From: Helicobacter cinaedi CCUG 18818 = ATCC BAA-847
GTDB lineage: Bacteria; Campylobacterota; Campylobacteria; Campylobacterales; Helicobacteraceae
Length of the DNA stretch: 64,000 nucleotides
Direction of reading: 5' to 3'
Assembly (NCBI RefSeq): GCF_000155475.1
Contig: NZ_DS990391.1
Coordinates: 114,518 to 178,517 of the forward strand
Under the pieces are notes generated by a model, which was not told the DNA's origin, did no database searches, and saw only the letters and a list, made by a program, of their open reading frames with translations. Both the position numbers and the translations under genes were made by a program. Below, one piece after another: positions 8,415-16,880 of this stretch. The stretch's first letter is position 1. Every line of letters begins with the position of its first letter.

Positions 8415-9236
8415 ATGGCGATTGACTTAGCAGAAGTAACAGGAAGTGCGGCAAAAATCGCAAAAGAGAAAGAAAAAGTCCGCAATATTAATGAGCTTGA
8501 TAATGACGCTTTTATGCGACTTTTCTTAGAACAGCTCAAAAATCAAGACCCAACCGCACCAATGGAGACTGATAAGATTATCACGCAAACTGCCCAGCTC
8601 ACGCAAGTGGAAATGCAAGAGCAAAATAAAAAGACAATGGTAGAAGTGGCAGAAGCGATGAAAAGCACACAAGAGACAAATAAGGAGCTAAAAGAGTTTC
8701 AAGCACAAATGAAAGAATCTTTAGAAGCACTCAATCTCGGTATGCAAGATTCAGCCAAATCAAATGTCACTACCGCACAGCTTAATGCACTAAATACCGT
8801 CTCAATGATTGGCAAGGTGGCTGAAACTGATGTCTTTGGCGTGAATGTCCAAAAAGGTAAGGCAGTGAAATTCTCAATCTATTTTGATCAAAAAATTGAC
8901 ACACAAAAGGGCGAACCCACCATTTATATTTTCAATAGCAACAATGAAATGGTCAAAAGCATTTCGCTTAAAGATAAAAATAACCAAAGCGGGTATTTGG
9001 AATTTACTTGGGATACGCTAGATAATAACGGCAAACAGGTAGATGATGGCACATATAATATTCGTGCAGAATACAATCTTGATGAAACAAGTAAGCAATA
9101 TCACACCGCTCGTGTAGGACGCGGAGAGGTGCAAAGCATTATTTTTGATAAAGGCTCACCTATGCTAAGAATGGGCGATATGATTTTGCCCCTTGATAGT
9201 GCTATTGAGTTTTACAATAAGGATCACGGGCTATGA
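8415..9236 (+). CDS. flgD: Flagellar hook-cap protein FlgD
   Basis: FlgD forms the temporary scaffold cap on which hook subunits assemble. The protein has 273 residues. The N-terminal export and conserved block is NDAFMRLFLEQLKNQDPTAPMETDKI, ending in the typical TAQLTQVEMQEQ, then a coiled-coil stretch at about 75-115. The C-terminal FlgD Ig-like/tudor domain includes YLEFTWDTLDNNGKQVDDGTYN. The stop codon overlaps the flgE start (ATGA), so the two are translationally coupled. It lies downstream of fliK in the same operon. Confidence 0.94.
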   Translation: MAIDLAEVTGSAAKIAKEKEKVRNINELDNDAFMRLFLEQLKNQDPTAPMETDKIITQTAQLTQVEMQEQNKKTMVEVAEAMKSTQETNKELKEFQAQMKESLEALNLGMQDSAKSNVTTAQLNALNTVSMIGKVAETDVFGVNVQKGKAVKFSIYFDQKIDTQKGEPTIYIFNSNNEMVKSISLKDKNNQSGYLEFTWDTLDNNGKQVDDGTYNIRAEYNLDETSKQYHTARVGRGEVQSIIFDKGSPMLRMGDMILPLDSAIEFYNKDHGL

Positions 9237-11470
9237 ATAGCACTCTTATCAACTCTTACAGCGGGATTAAAACGCATCAATTTGGGCTAGATTCTATCTC
9301 AAATAATATTGCCAATGTCAATACCATTGGCTATAGAAGGAATATTCCGCAGTTTGAAAGCCTTTTTAGCACAAATATGGATTCTCTTAATGCCGATTCC
9401 CCTATTAATAACGATATGAACTATGGTGCGACAAAATCAAGTAATGCCATATCTACGCGTAGTGGAAGCTACAAGGCGAGTGATGGGGAGTTTAATGTAG
9501 CCTATGAGGGCAAGGGCTGGTTTGTCGTAGGGGAGCAGAAAAGCGGGAGCTTTGAAATCAAAGATGACGGCTATGAAAAAAAGCAAAAAAACTACTTCAC
9601 ACGCGATGGCTCATTTTTGCGTGATGGAGAGGGCTATATCGTCAATACAAGCGGATATTATATGTATGGTGTGGATTTAGGCAAGATTAAAGATGGAATC
9701 TACACTTCAAGCAAAAGTGAAGAGATTGATTTTGCAGCCCTTTCTTCTGGGAAGTTGCAACCTATGCAAGTCCCGCAGAATCTCTACTATCACCCTGTGC
9801 TGACTACAAAGCTTGATGTAAGTGCCAATCTTAATAAAAATGAAAACGCCACTTCTGTGTCATCATTTTTCAAAAACAAAGATGGTGAGTTTGATATTGA
9901 ACGATTTATGGATACGGATATTAACGCCTTTGCCACCGATGATACGCCACTTAATGCCCCAAGCTACAATGAAGTCCGCCTTATCATAGATAAAGATGGC
10001 AAAAAAGAGACTTTAAATTTCAAATATGGCAATGGCGGGGCAGAATCTGGGGAATTTCGCACTTTTAATGATTTAAAAAATCTTTTGCGTGAGAAAGTGG
10101 GGTTAGATTTAGAAATCAGCAAAGGGGCTGATGGGAAAGTTGGCGAGAAAGTAAGCCTAGAGCTAAAAAATAATTCGTATAAGAATCTCAATTTAGAGCT
10201 TGGCGGAAGCCTATTTGAAAAGCTAGGATTCAAAGGAAAAAATGAAAACTTTAATAGCGGTGTGGGGACAAATTTTAACGCTAATAAAGCGTATGAAAAA
10301 AATGCTATTGTGCAGTATAAGGGCATCTCATTTATCCGCATGGGCGAACTTGGCAGTAGCGAAGATCCCTTTATAGATAAGGAAAATTGGAAGATTCTAG
10401 ATAGCAGTGCGTTAAGCCAATGGAGTGATAATACCACCTACCTTGAAGGCGATGTGGTGCAAAGTGATGACAAAATCTATCGCCGTATTAATGCCGCTGG
10501 GAATAATCCACTCAATGAGGGGAATTGGGAAGAGCTAGGCAGTGTGGAATCTGCCCTGCCACCAAGCTATACCAAAGGCAGCACCTATCAAGTTGATGAT
10601 GTGGTGAGTTATGAGGGCAAACTTTATCGCAAAATGGTGGATAGTGGCTCAAGCGATCCTAAGCTTGATAATATCGGTTGGCAGGAGATTAGAGGGGATA
10701 GCTTCTTCAGTGAGTTTATCCAAATGCCAAGCTACCAAACCAATGTAGAAATCTATGATGAAAGTGGCAAAAAATTCCTAGTCCAAAGCCATTATTTTAT
10801 GGTGCAATCGGGCAATCCTGAATCCGAGCCGCCAATCAAGGAAAAATGGGAGGTGCGTTCAGCTGTGTTTGACCAGCACGGGGAGATTATGATAAGCCCC
10901 GATTATGTAACGCACAACATAGAATTTGATAGCGATGGGAAGCCAAGTGCCGAGCCTATTGAGCTAAATTTTGGCGATAAGAGCTTGACATATAATATCG
11001 CAGGGGCAAAGGATATGCAAAGCTCAAACTTTGTGTATAGAGATTCTGGCATTTTAGGAAAGGATCAAGATGGCAGGGCGGAAGGGCATTTGCGTGATGT
11101 AAGGATTGATAAAGATGGCATTATATTCCTTGCGTTTGATAATGGGGCGTATGAGCCTATGGGACGCGTGGGCATTGCGGCATTTGTCAATGATCAGGGC
11201 TTAAGGAAAGTAGGCGGGAATCTCTTTGAGATGACAGAAATGGTTGTAAATGGCGATGCAAGCACCATTAGCGGAAAGCCAATTTTAGGTTGGGAGGGGC
11301 TAAATCTCAAGTTTGGCTCGGTGCTGTATAAGCATTTGGAGACAAGTAATGTTGATGTGGGAAATGCCTTAACGGAGCTAATTGTTATGCAAAGAGGCTA
11401 TTCTATGAATGCCAAAGCCTTTACCACAGGCGATGATTTAGTCAAAGAAGCCCTCAATCTTAAACGCTAA
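9233..11470 (+). CDS. flgE: Flagellar hook protein FlgE with an inserted carbohydrate-binding-like repeat region
   Basis: FlgE subunits build the flexible hook. The N-terminal rod/hook signature GLDSISNNIANVNTIGYRRN and the C-terminal block SNVDVGNALTELIVMQRGYSMNAKAF form the coiled-coil D0 domain. The length of 745 residues is long for this position. Residues about 347-486 hold three tandem repeats of about 45 residues. Each has an aromatic followed by a Y-x(2-3)-D/N-x-V pattern, then a Y-K/R segment and a closing W/NW: YEKNAIVQYKG, YLEGDVVQSDDKIYRR and YQVDDVVSYEGKLYRK. This is the pattern of small chitin/cellulose-binding (CBM5/12-like) modules. The operon position matches H. pylori HP0906-HP0908, so this may be the second FlgE paralogue rather than the main one. 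Confidence 0.92.
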   Translation: MNSTLINSYSGIKTHQFGLDSISNNIANVNTIGYRRNIPQFESLFSTNMDSLNADSPINNDMNYGATKSSNAISTRSGSYKASDGEFNVAYEGKGWFVVGEQKSGSFEIKDDGYEKKQKNYFTRDGSFLRDGEGYIVNTSGYYMYGVDLGKIKDGIYTSSKSEEIDFAALSSGKLQPMQVPQNLYYHPVLTTKLDVSANLNKNENATSVSSFFKNKDGEFDIERFMDTDINAFATDDTPLNAPSYNEVRLIIDKDGKKETLNFKYGNGGAESGEFRTFNDLKNLLREKVGLDLEISKGADGKVGEKVSLELKNNSYKNLNLELGGSLFEKLGFKGKNENFNSGVGTNFNANKAYEKNAIVQYKGISFIRMGELGSSEDPFIDKENWKILDSSALSQWSDNTTYLEGDVVQSDDKIYRRINAAGNNPLNEGNWEELGSVESALPPSYTKGSTYQVDDVVSYEGKLYRKMVDSGSSDPKLDNIGWQEIRGDSFFSEFIQMPSYQTNVEIYDESGKKFLVQSHYFMVQSGNPESEPPIKEKWEVRSAVFDQHGEIMISPDYVTHNIEFDSDGKPSAEPIELNFGDKSLTYNIAGAKDMQSSNFVYRDSGILGKDQDGRAEGHLRDVRIDKDGIIFLAFDNGAYEPMGRVGIAAFVNDQGLRKVGGNLFEMTEMVVNGDASTISGKPILGWEGLNLKFGSVLYKHLETSNVDVGNALTELIVMQRGYSMNAKAFTTGDDLVKEALNLKR

Positions 11471-11495
11471 GATTCTATATTTTTGTGAATCTTAG
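11467..11495 (+). terminator. Stem-loop after flgE
   Basis: CTAAGATTC (11467-11475) pairs with GAATCTTAG (11487-11495) around an 11-base loop, starting within the flgE stop codon region. There is no strong T run after it, so it may stabilise the mRNA or end it weakly. Confidence 0.4.
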
Positions 11496-11570
11496 AATAA
11501 ATCTTGCCAAAATTTAAAATGTGTTTTTTTTGTATTGTGTGGGCTTTAGATTCTAATTGAAAGGGCAAAA

Positions 11571-11795
11571 ATGAAAAATGCAATACAAAACATAGCAGTT
11601 GGAGTTGTAGCAATCTTATCGCTTACCTTGGCACTTAATGGTTGCAATGATGATAAAAAGACAGAACAGCAAAAGTTTCAGCCAGATTCTTACTATGAGA
11701 ATAAAAGTGTGCAAGAGCTAGAATCTCTATGTGAAAGCAATGACTTCAAAGCGTGTCATAAAGCAGGGGTAAAACCTTTGTTCTCTGCAAAGTAA
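11571..11795 (+). pseudogene. Sel1/Hcp-type cysteine-rich lipoprotein, 5' fragment (gene split by the island)
   Basis: The fragment begins with a lipoprotein signal peptide ending in the lipobox LALNGC near residue 25. It is followed by a spacer and the start of a Cys-paired helical repeat (LESLCESNDFKACHKAG), as in Helicobacter cysteine-rich Sel1-like (Hcp) proteins. Homology stops near base 11768, and the last residues (VKPLFSAK) read into the antisense end of an unrelated ATPase gene. The missing repeats appear at 20256-20673 on the same strand. The gene appears interrupted by insertion of about 8.5 kb. A good GGG-containing ribosome site precedes the ATG. Confidence 0.7.
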
Positions 11796-12193
11796 AAACC
11801 AAGCGATTCAGTGCCTGTTATTCTTATTTTCATACCCTCTTTTGCAAAAATATCTGCAAGAATGGCTGAATCTTCTATGAAATCTTTGGCATTAGTTATT
11901 TTATCAAGACAGATAAGTTTTATGCCTTTATCTCTCTCACAAATAAGCATATCATAAATATTATCCATCTTATCATTAGTTTCAATTTCATAAAAAGCGC
12001 ATTTTAAAGAATTTTTATATTCATCGATAATTTGATTCATAATGGTAGTTTTACCTATCCTACGCAATCCATATAACACTACAATTTTGCCATTTTTTTC
12101 TTTGTTTGCATTAAAAAAATCTTTGATAATATCTACTGCGTATCGTTTGTTTTTATTAGATTCATTTATTTGGTTAATGTTTTGTTGAATCAT
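11756..12193 (-). pseudogene. AAA-type ATPase (AAA_14-like), N-terminal fragment
   Basis: The fragment has 145 residues. It holds the Walker A motif VVLYGLRRIGKTTIMNQ near residue 40, a Walker-B-like LICLDKITNA near 95 and the sensor block IRITGTESLGFYF near 125. Related ATPases continue for about 250 residues more (second domain). Here the frame passes into lipoprotein sequence after FAENK and stops. The truncation therefore lies at the left end of the island. The start codon overlaps the stop of the methyltransferase remnant before it (ATGA). It is probably non-functional. Confidence 0.65.
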
Positions 12194-12305
12194 TTATTTT
12201 TTGTCTTTGGGATTTTGATTGAATCTAATCCGTAGATGGCATAGACTAGCGAGTCGATTTGGGATTGAAGTTTGGCGGTGTTTGCGGTGGAATCTTGCGC
12301 TTTTT
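12190..12305 (-). pseudogene. C-terminal remnant of a second restriction-modification methyltransferase
   Basis: On the minus strand, just after hicA, an open stretch reads TAKLQSQIDSLVYAIYGLDS and ends KIPKTKNK-stop. This closely matches the C-terminus of the large methyltransferase at 12761-16096 (DLESQINDLVYKLYGLDSSE). It has no start codon or ribosome site of its own. It looks like the tail of a related gene left behind by recombination, with hicBA lying between the two tails. Confidence 0.55.
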
Positions 12306-12308
12306 TGG

Positions 12309-12506
12309 CTAATCCTCCAAAATCTCAAATAATGCTTTGATAATCTTTGGGTGTAATGTTTTCCCGCTGTGGTGTGGCAAAACCATTCGTTTGGAGTCTT
12401 TTTTGTAAATTTTATGGCTTCCTTTTTGCCTATCCACCACAAAGCCATTTTGTAGTAGCAAAGATTCCGCTTCTTTTGCGGTGAGTTTGGGGAGTTTATC
12501 GCCCAA
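12309..12506 (-). CDS. hicA: HicA-family toxin (mRNA interferase)
   Basis: HicA toxins are small ribosome-independent RNases. This protein has 65 residues in a dsRBD-like fold: LTAKEAESLLLQNGFVVDRQ, then the catalytic-type histidine in KGSHKIYKK, then VLPHHSGKTLHPKIIKALFE. Length and motifs are normal. It starts at a TTG and overlaps the end of hicB by 11 bases. The order is antitoxin first, toxin second, which is common in hicBA pairs. A longer frame over the same bases (12194-12448) has no family features. Confidence 0.82.
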   Translation of the reverse strand: MGDKLPKLTAKEAESLLLQNGFVVDRQKGSHKIYKKDSKRMVLPHHSGKTLHPKIIKALFEILED

Positions 12507-12717
12507 GTGCCACCTCGATAGGCGTTATCATCGCTTCTTTTGCGACAATGTGCCGAATCTCATCTGCCCCCAAACTCTCCAAATATAGCTCGATGGCTTC
12601 TTTGATATTTGTCCTAGCTTCCTCGAAACTTGCCCCCTCGCTTACGCAACCTTTTAGCTCTGGCACAAAAGCAAAGTAGCCGTTTTCGTCCTTTTCTATC
12701 ACTGCGTTTATTAGCAT
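12496..12717 (-). CDS. hicB: HicB-family antitoxin
   Basis: The antitoxin partner of HicA has a partial RNase-H-like fold with the core YFAFVPELKGCVSEGASFEEA and a following helix EAIELYLESLG. From the ATG at 12717 it has 73 residues, with AAGGAC four bases upstream. An in-frame upstream ATG at 12771 lies inside the end of the methyltransferase gene and lacks a ribosome site. No DNA-binding domain is visible after the core. Its spacing of 43 bases after the methyltransferase stop suggests cotranscription with the restriction genes. Confidence 0.82.
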   Translation of the reverse strand: MLINAVIEKDENGYFAFVPELKGCVSEGASFEEARTNIKEAIELYLESLGADEIRHIVAKEAMITPIEVALGR

Positions 12718-12760
12718 TTTTGTCCTTTTTTGCGAAAATTTTGCGAATTGTAGCATATTA

Positions 12761-15700
12761 TTAGTTTTCAATGATTTGGATTTCGCTTGAATCTAGTCCG
12801 TAGAGTTTATAAACCAAATCGTTGATTTGAGATTCTAAGTCATTTATTATCTTGTCATTTTGAAGCTTTTTTCTCTTGTCATATTGAGCCATAGGCGAAA
12901 TATCTCTTTTAGATTCTATGTTTTTAGATACTTCGCTATGCTCAGTATGACAAGATTTAATGACTAAAATTGTATCGACAAGATTCACAAGCTCATCAAC
13001 TAAATTTTGGTTTTCTTTTGTGATTTTTGGGATAGGAAATCTTTCTAGATATTGATTAGAAAGCAAAAAGCCTTTATCACTATACAAATGCCCGATTTGT
13101 TTAAAATACCAAAATATAGTTTTTGAATTTAATAACCCAAAAAGATAATATAACTCTTGCTTTGAATCGCTTGTCAAAAAAGCCATAGAATCTAAAAGAT
13201 AAAAATCTTTTTCTAAAATAAAACTCGGCTCTTGCGTAACCCTTTGCCACGAAATTTTAAGTTTCTCAAAGTCCTCCAAATACGCACAATTTCGCAAATT
13301 ATAAGGCGTTTTGCCCTTGTCGGCTCGTTTTTCTAGCTTTGGATAAAAGCTATCTAAATGCTTTTTCAAGGCTGGATAATCGTTTATGTCAATGGCTGGT
13401 ATTTGCTCGCCATTTTGCGAAGTGTAGCCGTTGTGCGTGCCGATGAGCCACAAGTTCGCCCATTCATAGCTGTATCTTTTTATGTCTCGTCCGCGTAAAA
13501 TCGGCTTGATGAGTTGCTCTGTGCGTTCTCGCTCTGTCAAACCCACCCCCAAACCCCCTCCGCAAGGGAGGGGGCTTTTTATGCTATTATCACAGGAATC
13601 TAAAATCGCCTCTTTTGTCGCTGTGTCTATGATAAAGGCTTCGTTATAGCCTGTTAAAACGCCACGATAAATAGCTATGTCCCATTCTTTCAAAGGTGTG
13701 CCGACTTGCTCTATCTTTTGTTTGAGTGCGAGTGTAGGCGAATCTACAAAGATAAATGCCTCGCTATTAAGGCTATCTTGAGGGATTTGGCTGTAACTTA
13801 GGGTAGATAAGTCTTTTTGTGTAGGCGTAGCATAAGCAATCATATTATCCTTTTGTCTCTCTTTGCAAATTTGCAATATACACGAATCTACGGTTGCATT
13901 CTCAAAGACTTTTACGCCATTAAAATCCACATATTTTTGGATAGTTATGCCTAGTAAAAACTCTCTTAGATTCTTGCCATACCCCGCACGGCAGAATTTA
14001 TTAGAAGTGATGAAAATAAGATTGCCTTTGGGGAATAGCAGCATAGCACCTTTGGCAAAGAAATAAGTGTAAATATCTGCTGTGCTACACGAAAAGGCAT
14101 AATCTTTGCCTAAAAAATTTATGTTTTTATAGGATTGGGTTATTGCTTGTTTGTTTGGGATAGATTCTTGCCTTATGTAAGGCGGATTGCCAATAACAAT
14201 ATCAAAAGATTCCACGCCAAACATATACGCACTATCGAAAAACTGCGCTATATCGTTGGGATTAAATGGATTCCATTTAGTGAGTGGCGTCTCGCCTTGT
14301 GCTTCAAAAAATAAATCTTTTGCGATTTTGTCTATCGTGGCTTTGTATTTTGATTGTAGGGCGATTTTGTCGTGGCTAGTAAATGTTTCTGCGCGTATTT
14401 GTTGTAATTCTATCAAGCCTTTTTCATAAATATCACTGCCAAGTCGTCTGCCACGCGAATCTTGCAATGAAGTCTGCAAAGGCAAAAGCGAATTTGCAGA
14501 GATGAATTTAAACTCCAAATTTGGCAGGGGCTTAATATCGCTAGGATTTTCATCGATGATAAGGGAGAGAAAGCAACGCAAACGCGCGATTTCGGTAGCC
14601 ATAGGCTGAATATCTATGCCATAAATGCACTCTTGCAAAATCTCTAATTTGCGTGTATAAAGGGGGCGTGTGTCGTCTAAATCGCTTTGAATGCGGATAA
14701 TCTCATTCAAAATCCCCATAGGAAATGCGCCCGAACCACAAGCTGGGTCTAGGATTTTTAGGGTGGCTAATTCTTGTAGGATAGTCTTTTGGGTGTGGAT
14801 TGCTTCGGTTGCTTCGCTCCCTCGTAATGATGAATCAAACACAAGAGATTCTAAAAATTGTGAATCGACTTTGCCTTTTAGTTTGGTTTGTAAATGCAAT
14901 AAAATCGCGCTACGCACCATATAGCGCACGATTTCGCGTGGCGTGTAGTAGCTCCCTGTGGCTTTACGCAAAGAATTTTTATCTAACTTTTCTAATTTAT
15001 TATCCGTAAAAAGTTGAGATAGTAGGCTCTCAAAAATCTGCCCCAAAAGCTCGGGGTCTAGGGCGACTTCCACCGCGCTCTCATCTGCCTCATCGATAGT
15101 GAAATGATAGCGATTAAGCGTGGCAAAAAGTTCGCTAAAAAGGTCGTTTGAAATATGTAGTGAATTGATATGCGCATTTGGATTTTGCAAATCAAAAAAG
15201 TCATTGTCCTGTGGGCTAAATAATCCACCATTTAGGTAAGGAATCGCGTGTAAAAGGCTAATGATTTGCTCGGGCAAAAATCCATAATTTCTAGATTCGC
15301 GAGGTGTGTTTAGCGTGGTAAAAAAGAGTGGCTCTAACACTTCGTGGTAGTAATTTTGGCTTAAATGTGTATCCCAAATCGCAGAATCTACAATGCTCTT
15401 TTTCTCCAAAAATTTACAAAATAAAATGCGTGAAAATAGGCGCAGGACAAAATCTCTCTTGGTTTGCTCATCGCTTGTGTTTGGTAATGTGATGGATTCT
15501 ACAAAGTGTGCAAAATGAGCGAAAATTTCGGTGTAGAATGCTTTATTTAGGCTTGAAATGCTTAACGCCTCCAAAATCTCGCTGTAATAAATATCTACTT
15601 CTTTTGGTTTGATTTTGGCGATTTGGTCTAAATTTTTGCAGTGAGCGTGGCTTGGGCTGGCTAAATTTATGTCTTTTATAAGTGTGATTTTTTCTAAAAC

Positions 15701-16096
15701 ATCTTTTGTGCTTGTGATTTTATTGTCTCGGCGCGTGGCAAAGGCGATAGATAAATGCGTGGAGCTTACAAAAAAGATAATGTTATAACTTGTGATTGCT
15801 TTATTTATCGCATAGGTGGCGTGTATCAAATCCGCCCTTTTGTGTGAATGTGTGGAAACAAGGCTAAATGCTAGATTGCTATGTCCGCTTTTAGAGCTTT
15901 CTAACTTATCATCGTTTTTTGCATTAGAATAAAAAATAATCGCATTTGCAAAATCAAAAATTTCATTTTGCAGATTCGCTATATTCTCGTTGCTTGCTTC
16001 GTCTTTATGTATTGGAAATAACAAATCTAATAAATCTTTAAATGATTTGCTTTGGGATTGGAGATTGTGTAGGGTGATTTTAATGTTATCGTGCAT
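12761..16096 (-). CDS. Eco57I-type adenine-specific DNA methyltransferase of a restriction/anti-phage system
   Basis: The protein has 1111 residues. After an N-terminal helical region comes RKATGSYYTPREIVRYMV near residue 390. The SAM-binding motif I LDPACGSGAFPMGIL is near 447, and the catalytic NPPY (VIGNPPYIRQESIP) near 635 marks an N6-adenine methylase. A TaqI/Eco57I-like target-recognition region follows. I see no nuclease motif, so cleavage is probably supplied by the adjacent PLD-helicase. Its start overlaps that gene by 11 bases. Three short segments look like inserted repeat translations: SLRGSEATEAIHTQ near 425, SPLPCGGGLGVGL near 843 and CHTEHSEVSKNI near 1050. The frame is intact despite them. 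Confidence 0.85.
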   Translation of the reverse strand: MHDNIKITLHNLQSQSKSFKDLLDLLFPIHKDEASNENIANLQNEIFDFANAIIFYSNAKNDDKLESSKSGHSNLAFSLVSTHSHKRADLIHATYAINKAITSYNIIFFVSSTHLSIAFATRRDNKITSTKDVLEKITLIKDINLASPSHAHCKNLDQIAKIKPKEVDIYYSEILEALSISSLNKAFYTEIFAHFAHFVESITLPNTSDEQTKRDFVLRLFSRILFCKFLEKKSIVDSAIWDTHLSQNYYHEVLEPLFFTTLNTPRESRNYGFLPEQIISLLHAIPYLNGGLFSPQDNDFFDLQNPNAHINSLHISNDLFSELFATLNRYHFTIDEADESAVEVALDPELLGQIFESLLSQLFTDNKLEKLDKNSLRKATGSYYTPREIVRYMVRSAILLHLQTKLKGKVDSQFLESLVFDSSLRGSEATEAIHTQKTILQELATLKILDPACGSGAFPMGILNEIIRIQSDLDDTRPLYTRKLEILQECIYGIDIQPMATEIARLRCFLSLIIDENPSDIKPLPNLEFKFISANSLLPLQTSLQDSRGRRLGSDIYEKGLIELQQIRAETFTSHDKIALQSKYKATIDKIAKDLFFEAQGETPLTKWNPFNPNDIAQFFDSAYMFGVESFDIVIGNPPYIRQESIPNKQAITQSYKNINFLGKDYAFSCSTADIYTYFFAKGAMLLFPKGNLIFITSNKFCRAGYGKNLREFLLGITIQKYVDFNGVKVFENATVDSCILQICKERQKDNMIAYATPTQKDLSTLSYSQIPQDSLNSEAFIFVDSPTLALKQKIEQVGTPLKEWDIAIYRGVLTGYNEAFIIDTATKEAILDSCDNSIKSPLPCGGGLGVGLTERERTEQLIKPILRGRDIKRYSYEWANLWLIGTHNGYTSQNGEQIPAIDINDYPALKKHLDSFYPKLEKRADKGKTPYNLRNCAYLEDFEKLKISWQRVTQEPSFILEKDFYLLDSMAFLTSDSKQELYYLFGLLNSKTIFWYFKQIGHLYSDKGFLLSNQYLERFPIPKITKENQNLVDELVNLVDTILVIKSCHTEHSEVSKNIESKRDISPMAQYDKRKKLQNDKIINDLESQINDLVYKLYGLDSSEIQIIEN
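12875..12954. repeat. 80-bp palindromic element inside the methyltransferase gene
   Basis: CTTGTCATATTGAGCC at the left end is matched in inverted orientation by GCTCAGTATGACAAG at the right. The arms continue inward (GGCGAAATATCT against AGATACTTCGC), giving imperfect arms of about 30 bases around an AT-rich loop. It is translated as the CHTEHSEVSKNI...DISPMAQYDK segment. A partial further copy of the end motif lies at 12851-12863. Confidence 0.8.
13554..13575. repeat. GC-rich hairpin element inside the methyltransferase gene
   Basis: CCCCCTCC and GGGAGGGGG flank a short GCAA loop, in a C-rich stretch beginning near 13539. The composition is unlike the AT-rich surroundings. It is translated in frame as SPLPCGGGLGVG. 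It is probably another dispersed element; only one copy is in this window. Confidence 0.55.
14798..14830. repeat. 33-bp insert-like element (RGSEATEAI) just before methyltransferase motif I
   Basis: The coding strand has a GAAGCAA-CC-GAAGCAA direct repeat, preceded by TCATTACGAGGGAGC. It encodes RGSEATEAI between the start-side domain and motif I. The length is 11 codons, so the frame is kept. I recall this peptide from repeat-derived segments in other Helicobacter proteins; copy number needs a genome search. Confidence 0.5.
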
Positions 16097-16880
16097 TGCT
16101 TTGTCCTTGTAATGTGGTAAAGTTTGGGTTTATAAGTAGCCACGCTATTAGCTTAAATGGCTTTGGTTTTGGCGTTTTAGGGAAAAGTCCGCCATCTCGC
16201 AAAGCATTTTGAGAAATTTGCTTTTGCGTTGAATCAATTTGGGCATTTAGTTGATTAGTTAAATTGGCAAAAATGTGCTTTAACACGCTAATGTCTCTGT
16301 AATCTTTGGTAAGCGATTTAAGGTGCGTGAAGTCCTCTTGGGACTTTTGGGTGATATTTTTTAGTGTGATGATTTTGGATAGATTGGCGTATTTGTCATT
16401 TTCGCTCACGCTTGGGAGCAATGTAGCGCGTGAAATATCATAAATGCACGGATAAAGCGCGGATTTATCGCGTGAATCTATGTCAGCTAAAAGGGCAAAA
16501 AGGAGGTTTTGAGATACTTCGCTATGATTAGTATGACAAATTCTTGCAATCGAAAAAATGCCATCTAACAAATTGCTAGGCGGTGGCGCGGTAAAATCAA
16601 AGAGATTTGAGAGATTGACAAAGGCGTTGCTTTCTGGCTCTAATGCGATAAATTCGCTCTCCATTGCTTTTAGTTGCTTTTGTCGCAATTCTTTGTGTGC
16701 GCTGTATTTTTCTTGTTGTGGGGAAAATGGATTTTCTAGCGCAGTGGCGGTGTTTGCCGCTTCTAGCTTGTAGCGCAATTTTGCCTCTAAATCGATATAT
16801 TTTTCTAACTCCATAGGGAAAAAATGCCGAATGCGATTTAGCTTGTGCTTTGAGCCGATACGCCAAATGCGCCCGATTCG
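16086..16880 (-). pseudogene. PLD-nuclease/SNF2 helicase, C-terminal part after the amber codon
   Basis: Directly after the TAG at 16881-16883 the same frame reads RIGRIWRIGSKHKLNRIRHF, the rest of SF2 helicase motif VI. It continues for another 264 codons to a stop at 16086. The ATG at 16814 inside it has no ribosome site, so this part is probably not made alone. It carries a repeat-derived ICHTNHSEVSQN near its middle. The stop overlaps the methyltransferase start by 11 bases, as expected of an intact operon before the mutation. Full gene: 16086-19130, about 1014 residues. Confidence 0.8.
16512..16540. repeat. Half copy of the palindromic element inside the helicase gene
   Basis: This 29-bp stretch AGATACTTCGCTATG-ATTAGTATGACAAA matches the right arm of the 12875-12954 palindrome, with three differences. 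Only one arm is present. It is translated as ICHTNHSEVSQN, in the same frame as the copy in the methyltransferase. Confidence 0.75.

Noticed and set aside
9964-10437. 157-codon antisense frame inside flgE
   Set aside because: Shadow of the hook protein; Phe/Ser/Leu/Pro-rich composition is typical of antisense to Lys/Glu-rich genes.
12194-12448. 84-codon frame overlapping hicA on the same strand
   Set aside because: It has no recognisable family features and lies in another frame over HicA, whose motifs (KGSHKIYKK) are clear.
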